Shown piece by piece: positions 1 to 7,883 of a stretch of 15,758 nt of DNA; position 1 is the first letter of the stretch, and the number at the start of each line of letters is the position of its first letter. Origin of the DNA: Anammoximicrobium sp032229885. Lineage in GTDB: Bacteria > Planctomycetota > Planctomycetia > Pirellulales > Pirellulaceae. The notes under the pieces are model-generated. The model did not search any database. It was not told the origin of the DNA and saw only the letters and a list, made by a program, of their open reading frames with translations. The DNA lies in contig JAVYAJ010000050.1 of NCBI GenBank assembly GCA_032229885.1, positions 1 through 15,758 of the forward strand. The letters run 5' to 3'. The translations under genes and the position numbers were made by a program.

Positions 1-10
1 ATCTCTGACT

Positions 11-29
11 CCTGGGGCGTTGCCCCAGG
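11..29. repeat. Perfect 8-bp hairpin at left edge
   Basis: CCTGGGGC (11-18) and GCCCCAGG (22-29) form a perfect 8-bp stem around a GTT loop. A second, smaller hairpin follows at 42-54 (TGGCC-TTC-GGCCA). Two short GC-rich hairpins within 45 bp are the layout of REP-like dispersed repeats. No T-tract follows, so an ordinary intrinsic terminator for a gene to the left is less likely, though it cannot be excluded because the upstream gene lies outside the window. Confidence 0.55.
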
Positions 30-142
30 CTACGGTGGTGATGGCCTTCGGCCAACACGCTTCCTGTCGTCTGTGCTGCGCAACAGTCATCCAATGCCAA
101 TCTCACCTAACACGTCCATGTGCCAGTAACCCGAACGTGTGC

Positions 143-183
143 TGTACAGACTAATGTACAAGATGTGCGCACGGTGCGCGCAT
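143..183. repeat. TGTACA pair and adjoining 9-bp hairpin
   Basis: The self-complementary hexamer TGTACA occurs at 143-148 and again at 155-160, separated by 6 nt. The pair is therefore both a direct and an inverted repeat. Directly after it, 163-171 and 175-183 form a 9-bp stem (one G-T pair) with a 3-nt loop. This could be a protein-binding site or part of a repeat element. It lies more than 500 bp upstream of the gene at 701, so a role in that gene is uncertain. Confidence 0.45.
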
Positions 184-686
184 GATACGAACTAAGACTC
201 TAACACGGCGAGCAGCCGAGCCATCGCCGCACCGTGGCGTCCGTACGCCTCGGTGGCAAGCTGGTACTGCTGGCGATCGTTGGATTTGGCGCGAAACACG
301 GACACCGTGGCCAAAGGATATCCGTCGTAGAGCGGGGCGGCTGCGCCGCGCGGATCGAGGTACATTGGTGGCAGGCGGCGAGGCATCGCGTCCCCAGAGC
401 GCCGCACGGCGGTTGGCAGCATTTCAGACCAGCAGCCGGCGCTACAGACGTCGTCCACGCTCGTTGCGCCGCGTTAGGCGGCGTATTATGCCTCGGCACC
501 CATCCATGACGCGAGCTTTAGCAGCGTTCGAGAAACAACTGACGCACTTTGCACCGCGTCGCCCTGTCTGCTTGCTGGAAAGACGCGGGATATCGGACAA
601 GTATTGTTCAAAGGGTGCTTACCCAAGCGAATCTGAATCCGTTTGGTTGCAGCCGAGCCCAGTCGAGCTGCACGAGGGTCCCCACC

Positions 687-691
687 GGGAG
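687..691 (+). promoter_or_regulatory. Shine-Dalgarno deciding the start at 701
   Basis: GGGAG lies 9 nt upstream of the ATG at 701. It selects this start over the more upstream in-frame ATGs at 182, 488 and 506, none of which begins a signal peptide. Confidence 0.75.
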
Positions 692-700
692 TTGATTGCC

Positions 701-3700
701 ATGACCGATCGAATTGCTTTTCCTGGCGGCCGTAACGCCGCGCTGTTCGTTCTGCCGCTGGCCGCCATCGCGTTCTGGTGGGCGGCATCGACGGGATCTG
801 TGGCGCGAGCCGACCAGGCGACGGATCTGTCCGTGCCGTTGCTGTCGGGCGAGACGCCGTTGGCCGAGATCGGCATGTATCGTGTGTTCTGGCAGTCATA
901 CGGCCAACAGCCGGTCGCGATGCCCGTGTCCTGGTCGGGACACTTCGAGTCGCGGTCGGGAGTGTCGTATCAGGATTGGGGCGCCGTTCTCAGCCGGCGG
1001 GCGCTGCTGCTGCACTCGCCGTGGCGTGTCTCGCCGGGACGGGCATGGGTCGAGTACGAGTTGGCCCTGCCGCGCGCGACGCCGATCCGGCTACGGTTCG
1101 GCATCGCCATGGGCCCGGATGTCGCTCGTCCGGACCGCAGCGACGGCGTGACCTTCTCGTGTCGTCTGAGCGCCGATGGGCGCGAGGTCGAACTGATGCG
1201 CCAGCATCAGTCCGAGGCCCGCTGGCGGGACTTCGACTTCGATTTGGCGCCGTATGCCGGGCGGACAATCAAGCTGTGTCTGCAGGTCGAGCCGGGCCCG
1301 AAAAACAACGCCTCGTTCGACTACTCGTTCTTCGGCGATGCGCACATCTTGGTGGGCGATCGACCCGTGGCCCGCGCCGAGTTGGTGCGGCGGCTGACCG
1401 CGACCCGCGCCTATCGCGCCACGGCGCAGGCCGACCTGACCCGTCTGGCCAACCGCGCGGATCAAGGCGTTGCGCCCGGCAATCTGCTTCCATCCAAGAA
1501 CGGGTTGGAACAGGTGGGGACGCAGTGGCGTTTTACCTACGATGCGGATGACTGTCACCTGCAATACGAGTGGACCCCGGAAAACGGCGACCTGGACGAT
1601 TTTCGCGCCCAGCTCGACGACGGTCGGCCGTTTGCGCCGGCCTTGGGCGGTGGCGCAACGGCGACGATCGACCAGTCCGGCCAAGCGATCGACGTGCCGC
1701 TGCGGGGCGGGCGGCCGGTCGAGATCCGAGCCGACCGCCAGCGGCTGAACATATTGTGGGAATACGAGGTCGGAGACGACGCGGTGCGCGTGGCTTGGAC
1801 CTACGGGATGCGGGGCAAGTCGCTCGAGATCACGGCGCGGTGCGAGACGCCGCTGGTCAGCCGGCTGTCGCTGGGCAGCGCGGGCCTGGCGCCGCTGCAC
1901 CGGATCATCCCGATCCCCTATCTGGCGGGCGACGTGGCGTATCTGCCGCTGCAGAACGTCTTCGTCGGTCGCTATCTGGACTGGGCCGTGTCCGGCGCTT
2001 CGCGCTGTCCGCAGGGCGTGGCCGAGTACGATCCGAAGACAGACGGAACGCGAAACCCGTTGATCGAGACCGGCTACGTCGCCGTCTCGCCGGATCTGGG
2101 CGAGGTGCTGCCGAATATCCCGCACCCGCGATCGCCGTATCTGGCCTCGTTGGCGCCGCGGATCATGTTGGACATCTGGGGCCATCATCAGGGCACGTAT
2201 CAAGGCGACGCCGACAACCTGCTGGCCTTGAAGGACCACGGCGTCGATCATCTGGCGATCATCTCGCACGTCTGGCAGCGCTACGGCTACGACGTCAAGC
2301 TGCCCGACCATCTGCCCGCCAACCCGGCGTATGGCGGCGATGCGGGGATGATCGTCTTCGGCCAGACGGCCAACGCGTGTGGTTACGTGTGGGCGTTGCA
2401 CGAGAACTACATCGACCTGTACCCGGACGCGCCGTCCTACGACCCGGCGGCCCGGGTGCTGCGGGCCGACGGGACGCCGTCGCCGGCCTGGTACAACAGG
2501 GGCACCCGCGTACAGAGCTTTGGCCTGAAATGCAACCGGGCGTTGGGGTTCGCGCGACAGAACTCGCCCGAGATCCATCGGCGGTTCAAGACCACGGCCG
2601 CGTACCTGGATGTCCACACGTGCGTGCCGCCGTGGCATCAGTTGGATCACGAGGCCGACCAGCCGCAGGCAGCGATGGCGTTAGCCAAGGTGCAGCATGA
2701 CGCCGAGCTGTTCCAGTTCATGCGCGACACTCATCGCGGCCCGCTGTTCGGCGAGGGCTCGAACCATTTCTACTGGGCCGGCCGCTGCGACGGCGTGGAA
2801 GCCCAGGTCCGCGGTGGAGAAGATCACGCGCCGCTGCTGGACTTCGATCTGCTGAAGATCCATCCTCAGATGGTGAACCACGGCATGGGTTACTATGAAC
2901 GCTGGTTCCGCGCCGGGTACGACCATCGCTGGGGCGAGGACACGGGCAGCATCGAGCAGATCGACAAGTATCGCGCCCAGGAACTGGCCTACGGTCACGC
3001 GGGCTTCGTCGGTGCAGCTCAGGTGGACAACCTGCGGTGGGTCGTCCGCGAGCATCATCTGATGCACCCTGTCCAACGACTGTACGGGGCAGCGCAGGCC
3101 ACCGAAATCCGGTACGAGGTGGACGGCCAGTTCGTGACGGCCAGCGTCGCGCTGGTCGCGGGCGATACGCGACGCCAGCGGATCCGTTACGACAGCGGGC
3201 TGTGCGTGTGGGTGAACTGGCGCGACCAGCCGTGGACGGTCGAGGGCCACGTGCTGCCCCAATGGGGATTCCTGGCTCGGGGGCCGGACACCGAGGTCGT
3301 CACCAGCCTGTGTGACGGAAAATATGCGGATTACGCCGAGTGTCCCGAGTACGTCTTCGTCGATGCGCGGACCGATTTTCCGATGCCCCACCGACGCTCG
3401 CGCACAGACATCGAACCGCGGTTGAGCAACTTCGAGTACCTGGGCGGCAATCGGATTCGAGTCACGTACGAATGGGTGGTGAACGACACGTTGGACCAGG
3501 ACTATCATTGCTTTGTCCACGGCGTTCACTCGGACAGCTCGGCTCCGGAGGACATCGACTTTCAGCAGGACCACAGCCTGCCCAAGCCGACCAGCCAATG
3601 GCGCGCGGGCGAGGTGATCGTCGATGGTCCTTACGAGCTGTCCGTACCGGACGAGTGCGATGCGTATGATCTGGTCATGGGGCTGTACCGTAACGGGCGA

Positions 3701-4189
3701 GTGCGGCTGAAGGGAGCGCGGCGGACGGGCGAGCGGATTCTGGTGGCGCGACTCGAGCTGCGGCGCGACAGCAGCAAGATCGTCAAGATTACGGCCGAGA
3801 AGCCCGCGCCCGATGATCCATCCGCCACGGGCGCGCAGATCGACTTTGCCGCTCGTTTGAACGCGCCGGGAACCTGGATCGATTTCGGCAAACTGGCCAC
3901 GGACGGTTCCGCCAAGATCCAGCGCGAACCGGACCGGCTGGTCGTCCTGCCCTATCCGCGCGACCGGCCCGTGCGCGTCAGTCTCGACCTGCGCGCGCTT
4001 GCGCCCGCCGCCGATCGACAACGGATCCGGGTCACGGCGCTGAGCGCGGGCGCCCAAGAATCGTTGGGCGCAGCCGAGTTCGCTTGGCAGGATGGACGGC
4101 TGGTGCTGCGCACCGCCACGCCCGGGGCGGGCCGCTATGCGATCACGTGGAGTGATCAAGACGCGGCGGGCGACAAGCGGCCCGATTGA
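701..4189 (+). CDS. Secreted multidomain glycoside-hydrolase-like protein, family unresolved
   Basis: The protein has 1162 residues. A signal peptide is clear: basic N-region with R4 and R11, hydrophobic stretch at about 13-30, and a cut after A-R-A at 35-37, so it is exported. Domains read by eye are: galactose-binding-like beta-sandwich (about 45-222); mutarotase-like sandwich (about 255-470); TIM-barrel-like region (about 485-830) beginning with LDIWGHH; and beta-rich C-terminal domains (about 790-866, 894-1023, 1030-1162). Candidate catalytic acids are D637 in AAYLDVHT and E685 in LFGEGSN, each at the end of a strand-like segment. This order (sandwich, barrel, beta tail) occurs in GH101 endo-alpha-N-acetylgalactosaminidases and in DUF5696-type proteins, and those are my best guesses. 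The family is not secure. The start at 701 is set by GGGAG 9 nt upstream and by the signal peptide. The gene converges on the GH123-like gene with a 156-bp gap and is not part of that operon. Confidence 0.85.
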   Translation: MTDRIAFPGGRNAALFVLPLAAIAFWWAASTGSVARADQATDLSVPLLSGETPLAEIGMYRVFWQSYGQQPVAMPVSWSGHFESRSGVSYQDWGAVLSRRALLLHSPWRVSPGRAWVEYELALPRATPIRLRFGIAMGPDVARPDRSDGVTFSCRLSADGREVELMRQHQSEARWRDFDFDLAPYAGRTIKLCLQVEPGPKNNASFDYSFFGDAHILVGDRPVARAELVRRLTATRAYRATAQADLTRLANRADQGVAPGNLLPSKNGLEQVGTQWRFTYDADDCHLQYEWTPENGDLDDFRAQLDDGRPFAPALGGGATATIDQSGQAIDVPLRGGRPVEIRADRQRLNILWEYEVGDDAVRVAWTYGMRGKSLEITARCETPLVSRLSLGSAGLAPLHRIIPIPYLAGDVAYLPLQNVFVGRYLDWAVSGASRCPQGVAEYDPKTDGTRNPLIETGYVAVSPDLGEVLPNIPHPRSPYLASLAPRIMLDIWGHHQGTYQGDADNLLALKDHGVDHLAIISHVWQRYGYDVKLPDHLPANPAYGGDAGMIVFGQTANACGYVWALHENYIDLYPDAPSYDPAARVLRADGTPSPAWYNRGTRVQSFGLKCNRALGFARQNSPEIHRRFKTTAAYLDVHTCVPPWHQLDHEADQPQAAMALAKVQHDAELFQFMRDTHRGPLFGEGSNHFYWAGRCDGVEAQVRGGEDHAPLLDFDLLKIHPQMVNHGMGYYERWFRAGYDHRWGEDTGSIEQIDKYRAQELAYGHAGFVGAAQVDNLRWVVREHHLMHPVQRLYGAAQATEIRYEVDGQFVTASVALVAGDTRRQRIRYDSGLCVWVNWRDQPWTVEGHVLPQWGFLARGPDTEVVTSLCDGKYADYAECPEYVFVDARTDFPMPHRRSRTDIEPRLSNFEYLGGNRIRVTYEWVVNDTLDQDYHCFVHGVHSDSSAPEDIDFQQDHSLPKPTSQWRAGEVIVDGPYELSVPDECDAYDLVMGLYRNGRVRLKGARRTGERILVARLELRRDSSKIVKITAEKPAPDDPSATGAQIDFAARLNAPGTWIDFGKLATDGSAKIQREPDRLVVLPYPRDRPVRVSLDLRALAPAADRQRIRVTALSAGAQESLGAAEFAWQDGRLVLRTATPGAGRYAITWSDQDAAGDKRPD

Positions 4190-4198
4190 ACGACATCG

Positions 4199-4227
4199 CT
4201 GGCGCATGCGTCCCTGGCGCGTGCGTC
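4199..4227. repeat. 15-bp tandem repeat
   Basis: CTGGCGCATGCGTC (4199-4212) is repeated as CTGGCGCGTGCGTC (4214-4227), with a single A/G mismatch and a 15-nt period. CTGGGGGACGTCG from 4229 looks like a decayed third unit. It starts 9 nt after the stop codon of the plus-strand gene. Confidence 0.7.
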
Positions 4228-4288
4228 GCTGGGGGACGTCGAAGGGGGGCGTCGAGGAGGTTTGCCAGCCCGACGCACCGTCGCGGGG

Positions 4289-4321
4289 CGACGCGCCGAC
4301 ACGGGGCCGGTCGGCGTGTCG
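4289..4321. terminator. Candidate bidirectional terminator hairpin
   Basis: Positions 4289-4300 (CGACGCGCCGAC) pair with 4310-4321 (GTCGGCGTGTCG) to give a 12-bp GC-rich stem with one G-T pair and a 9-nt loop. It lies between two converging genes, 100 nt after one stop codon and 25 nt after the other. Neither side has a T-tract, so it is not a textbook intrinsic terminator. It may instead block exonucleases or act with Rho. Confidence 0.45.
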
Positions 4322-4345
4322 GTCGCGTCGGCTGATTCGGTCGCG

Positions 4346-7300
4346 TCAGGGCGAGGCGGCCGTTCGCAACGCCTCGATCGCGTCGTCGATCTGCCCGCGA
4401 AACGTCTTCCAATCGTCCGGGCCGAACAGCGCCTCGTGGTCGCGCTGCCCCAGTTTGAAGGCAGCCATGCGGCGCTCGATCAACGCTTCGGCCGCCTGTG
4501 CGGCCGGCGTTCCGGCCTGCGCCTTGGCCAGCCGCGCGGCCGTCAGCAGGCGACGGTAATCGTCCAGCCCCTCGCGAATATGCTCGAAGTGGATCGACGG
4601 GATCAACGCTCCGGCGGGCGACGCATTGCACCAGGCATAGTCGTCCTCGCGACAATCGAGGGCATAGTACGGATCGCCCGCGACCACGTTCCAGTGCCAC
4701 GAGATCCGAAACTTCATCCCAAATTGTTTGACGGCCTTGTACATGTAATCGCCAAACGTCCAGCGGCTGCCGCCGTTGTAGAACGCCCAGTCGCTGCCCG
4801 CCTCGCGCAACAACCGCACGGAGGGCTCGTCGTGAAGGTTCCAGTTGGCCACGTGCAGCAGCTTGGACAACGTGAAATGCGGATCGTTTCGATCATCGCC
4901 GCGAAAGCTGCTCGCGGCCGTGAAGAACGGCGGGCCGTGCGGAAACGCCTCGCGGTAGGCCGCGGCGTTCTCGGCCGACCGTCGCAGGTCGTCACCGATC
5001 GGCTCGTCGCCCAGGTTGTAATAGACGGGGATCCAGCCGTGTTGTTCGGCGTGTTGCTGGATCGGCGCGTAGACGGCCCGCACGAACTGGGCATAATCCC
5101 GGAACCCCGCCGCGTTCATCGCCGCTTCGTCCCGATAGTAGGCGTTGAATCCAGAGACTCCGCCGCCGTACGAGACCACGGCCAGAAAGCCCAGGTCCCG
5201 CAGCAGCTTCATCTGACGGTCGGCGGCGGCAAAGTCCAGCGTCGGCCGTCCATCCCGGAAACCGCGGTACGCGATGGTCGGCGCGCCGCTGCACATGGTG
5301 CAGCCGTATTGGCGCATCTTGTCGAGGCTGCGGCGGGTCATCTGCTGATTCCAGGCCGCCGCCGCCGGATCGTCGCCGTACCACGGAGTGGAAATGGTAT
5401 AACCCCACGGCCCCGCCGGGATATCGACCGGATCCAGCGTCCCAGCGCGAACGCGAAACTCGATCGGCAGCGTGGTCGTCTCGCCGTGCTGGGGTCGGAT
5501 TGTCAGCTCGCCCGTGTACAGGCCCGGCGGGACGTCGGCCGGAGTCTTGACCGTCAACCAGAAGCGACGCGTCACGCGCTGGGGCGCGGCGACTGTGTTG
5601 CTGGGCATGATCAGCCGCGGGCTGATCGTATAGACCGAGCCTTCCATCGTGACTCGGCTGAGCCGGTACGAGACGAAGCCCACGTCGATCGCCGACGCGG
5701 GGATCGCGCCGCCCGCCCCGCGCAGCTCGCTCGCGGTCACCGTCACCTGGCCTAGATCTCGCAGCGGAACTAGGCTGACGGTCAGCGGTTCCAGCTCGTC
5801 CGCAAACGCTTCGGCCCCCAGCCGGCCGCCGATCTCCGACGCCAGCGGCGTGTCGTTGTAGTACACCTCGCGTATCCAGTCGCGCTGGAACACGACGTAG
5901 CCACGACGTTGGTCCGCGTCCGTCGGTTGTAAGGGGGCGCCCGTTGGCCGATGCAGGACGCGCTTGAAGTAGTTGTCAAAGTAGAATCGTCGCCGCTGCG
6001 TGACGAAGTCCAGGAAGGCCTCGCCCTGCGCGGCCTTGGCGACCGGAAAGATCACGACCGCCGACACGCAGCACGCCCAGTTCTGGCCCTGAAACACGAT
6101 GTTCAACTGGCCGTCGGTCACGTCGACATCGAACGTCTTCTCGCAGAAATACACCTTCTGATACTTGTCGAACGTGTTGTCCGTCGGAGTGTCTTCCACG
6201 TTCCAAAAGCGGAAGTATCGCTCCTGAAACTGGGCGAAGTCCATTCGATCGGTCGCCACGGGCTGTCCTTCGGCCAGGATCGCTCGCTGGCGATACACCT
6301 GATACTCGCCCCAAAACCCCGACGGGCTGTCGATGTTCACCATCACCCGATAACGGCCATTGGGCACATCCACAGCCAGCCCGCCAGACTCGATGCACAC
6401 AACGTCCTGGTACAGCGGATCCGGTTGCAACGCGTCGAAGGCCCGCCAAACCTGCGCGCCCTTCAAGCCATAGCCGCGGCCGCGACTGTAGATCGTGCTG
6501 GGCGTGACGGCCTGAAACCCGTCCATCCGCGGGCTGCCCGCCGGTCCCAGGTCAAACGCGAACAGCCCGTCGAACGCCACATCCCGTGCGGACGTGTCCC
6601 GTTCCAGCCGGATGTTGTCCACAAACAGCGGACCGTTCGGAGCGTCGCCGATGTTGAACACCAGCCGGGTGACGCTGTCTCGCATCAGGGCCCGCCCGGG
6701 CCGCGACTTCTCGCCGACGTACAGTTGCTGGATGGGGACGATCAACGTACTCGGTCCGGGCGGCGCAACGGTCGTATAGTTGACCCGCGTCCAATAGCCC
6801 TGCGTCGCCGCGTCGCGGATTTCCACACACAGTTCCAGCGGATCGTCGGCCGGGACGTACAGGTCGGCCTTGAGATAATCGTAGCCGGACCAGTCCTGCG
6901 GGCCGTCCATGGACGCGTACGAACGATCGATCCGCAACGCCCGTTTGCCATCGGTCGCGTGCTGCTCGACAACCGTGCCCTCGCGGAACGGATGGCGGTC
7001 CTCGAACGACGTGATCTGTTTGAGCGGCGGACCGCCGGCGGACGTGTCGATCGCCTCTAACGGTGAGCCACAGGCATAGCAGCGTTTCCACGCGGGCGCG
7101 TTGCGATACGCGCACATCGCGCAGCGAACCGCGTCGGGCGGTAGATCGCCGGGCGGCGCGAGCGGCGCTTCTTCGGAGTCCAGCACGGGCGTCTCGGTCA
7201 GCGGCGTGTCATCGCTGACGCGAACCAGCGAGACGTCGTCGATCCACAGATAGCCGGGCGCGAACATCCCAAACGAAGGCCCGGCCTGCTTCTTTTCCGC

Positions 7301-7738
7301 GATCTGTCCGACGTAGGTCAACTTGGTCCAGCCGAACGTGCCGTTCTTGCGCAGTTGCATGTACTTGCCATCGAACATGAACTCGGTGGTCGCGTTCCAG
7401 ATCCCCGTGCCGATGTCCAGTCCGCGGAGATAGGCGGTGATCCGATAGCGGCCGCGGTCCAGTTCTCTGAGTTGGGCGACGCGAATCTTGGCGCCCGCGC
7501 CGCCGACCAGCAGGCACGAATGCCGCCCGGTCCGCGCCACCTGACCGACGGCAAAGCTGCAATCGCCTTCGTACTTCCAGCCGCCCCACTTGGCGAACAC
7601 GCGCCCGAACTGATCGGGCTCTTTGGGCATCTCGAACGAAGGATCCTCGAGCAGATTCGTCTCCGCCTGCGGCGCTGCGCCCAACGCCGCGCACGCCGCG
7701 CCCAGCCAACACGCTCCGAACACGGCAAACGCTCGCAT
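4346..7738 (-). CDS. Secreted GH123/DUF4091-type glycosidase with zinc-finger insert
   Basis: The protein has 1130 residues. The signal peptide covers roughly residues 1-25; there is no convincing lipobox. Domains by eye are: CBM-like sandwich (26-175); short zinc finger (C206, C209, N213, C220, C223); second CBM-like sandwich (about 243-382); malectin-like domain beginning FDLGP (about 393-565); beta-sandwich (about 640-766); and catalytic barrel (about 775-1075). The barrel carries the Asp-Glu pair (D911-E912 in YYNLGDEP) and ends with IREGLDDYR (1054-1062), a familiar signature of the DUF4091/GH123 catalytic domain. Characterised GH123 enzymes release beta-linked N-acetylgalactosamine using a substrate-assisted mechanism built on such an Asp-Glu pair. 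The exact substrate here is unknown. A perfect AAGGAG stands 8 nt upstream of the ATG. It is the last gene of a leftward trio, 145 nt behind the GH42-like gene. The family call is fairly firm; the specificity is not. Confidence 0.88.
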   Translation of the reverse strand: MRAFAVFGACWLGAACAALGAAPQAETNLLEDPSFEMPKEPDQFGRVFAKWGGWKYEGDCSFAVGQVARTGRHSCLLVGGAGAKIRVAQLRELDRGRYRITAYLRGLDIGTGIWNATTEFMFDGKYMQLRKNGTFGWTKLTYVGQIAEKKQAGPSFGMFAPGYLWIDDVSLVRVSDDTPLTETPVLDSEEAPLAPPGDLPPDAVRCAMCAYRNAPAWKRCYACGSPLEAIDTSAGGPPLKQITSFEDRHPFREGTVVEQHATDGKRALRIDRSYASMDGPQDWSGYDYLKADLYVPADDPLELCVEIRDAATQGYWTRVNYTTVAPPGPSTLIVPIQQLYVGEKSRPGRALMRDSVTRLVFNIGDAPNGPLFVDNIRLERDTSARDVAFDGLFAFDLGPAGSPRMDGFQAVTPSTIYSRGRGYGLKGAQVWRAFDALQPDPLYQDVVCIESGGLAVDVPNGRYRVMVNIDSPSGFWGEYQVYRQRAILAEGQPVATDRMDFAQFQERYFRFWNVEDTPTDNTFDKYQKVYFCEKTFDVDVTDGQLNIVFQGQNWACCVSAVVIFPVAKAAQGEAFLDFVTQRRRFYFDNYFKRVLHRPTGAPLQPTDADQRRGYVVFQRDWIREVYYNDTPLASEIGGRLGAEAFADELEPLTVSLVPLRDLGQVTVTASELRGAGGAIPASAIDVGFVSYRLSRVTMEGSVYTISPRLIMPSNTVAAPQRVTRRFWLTVKTPADVPPGLYTGELTIRPQHGETTTLPIEFRVRAGTLDPVDIPAGPWGYTISTPWYGDDPAAAAWNQQMTRRSLDKMRQYGCTMCSGAPTIAYRGFRDGRPTLDFAAADRQMKLLRDLGFLAVVSYGGGVSGFNAYYRDEAAMNAAGFRDYAQFVRAVYAPIQQHAEQHGWIPVYYNLGDEPIGDDLRRSAENAAAYREAFPHGPPFFTAASSFRGDDRNDPHFTLSKLLHVANWNLHDEPSVRLLREAGSDWAFYNGGSRWTFGDYMYKAVKQFGMKFRISWHWNVVAGDPYYALDCREDDYAWCNASPAGALIPSIHFEHIREGLDDYRRLLTAARLAKAQAGTPAAQAAEALIERRMAAFKLGQRDHEALFGPDDWKTFRGQIDDAIEALRTAASP

Positions 7739-7883
7739 CTTTCCAACTCCTTAAGACTCTCGGACGACGGCCCGTCCGCGGCTTCGTCCCAACGCGAATC
7801 ATCACCTCGACCGAAGGGCGTTTTGTCGCCGCATTCCCGGAAGTCCGTACGCGTCCCATCGGCAGACGCTGCCGCGGCGATGG
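7739..7883. other. Intergenic spacer within the leftward operon
   Basis: This 145-nt gap lies between the GH42-like stop (TAG) and the GH123-like start. It holds the AAGGAG ribosome-binding site at 7747-7752 and, just upstream of it, a 6-bp hairpin (CGGACG 7761-7766, CGTCCG 7773-7778, 6-nt loop). No clear promoter or T-tract is visible, so read-through is plausible. The gap is long enough for the last gene to have its own promoter. Confidence 0.5.

Larger units (their letters stand above)
1..700. other. Left intergenic region, no confident gene
   Basis: No gene here can be defended. The plus frame is open from 182 into the next gene, but the 173 codons before 701 give an Arg-rich product without any domain. 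The signal peptide and Shine-Dalgarno sequence both point to 701 instead. On the minus strand an open frame of 88 codons (458 down to 192, GTG start, no Shine-Dalgarno) has fairly natural composition and GC-rich third positions. It could be a gene remnant, but I do not recognise it. The region holds small inverted repeats (11-29, 42-54, 143-160, 163-183, 465-485), and parts of it (about 61-160 and 500-660) look less GC-rich than the genes. A weak dyad, GGACAA-gta-TTGTTC, sits around 595-609. I could not assign a promoter for the gene at 701. Confidence 0.6.
4190..4345. other. Convergent intergenic gap
   Basis: This 156-bp space lies between the two stop codons of the convergent genes. It begins with a tandem repeat of about 15-bp period (4199-4212 and 4214-4227, one mismatch, with a weaker third copy after 4228) and contains the 12-bp hairpin at 4289-4321. 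No open frame looks coding. Confidence 0.7.

Noticed and set aside
467..483. GTTAGGC within a hairpin, resembling an integron attC core site
   Set aside because: No partner RYYYAAC site lies at a suitable distance, and there is no cassette-like gene or integrase. The match is a 6-bp hairpin with a 5-nt loop.
182..700. N-terminal 173-residue extension of the first gene
   Set aside because: It is Arg-rich with no domain and would bury a clear signal peptide. A good ribosome-binding site precedes the ATG at 701.
1091..4207. Long minus-strand frames of 519 and 508 codons opposite the first gene
   Set aside because: They are mirror frames produced by GC-biased codons. They have Arg/Gln/His-rich products without domains and lie under a clear enzyme gene.
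4346..7738. Lipoprotein signal in the GH123-like protein (Cys at residues 10 and 15)
   Set aside because: Neither Cys is preceded by a proper lipobox, so a type-I signal peptide fits better.
7761..7778. 6-bp hairpin between the GH42-like and GH123-like genes as a terminator
   Set aside because: The stem is short, there is no T-tract, and it sits directly before the ribosome-binding site of the next gene.
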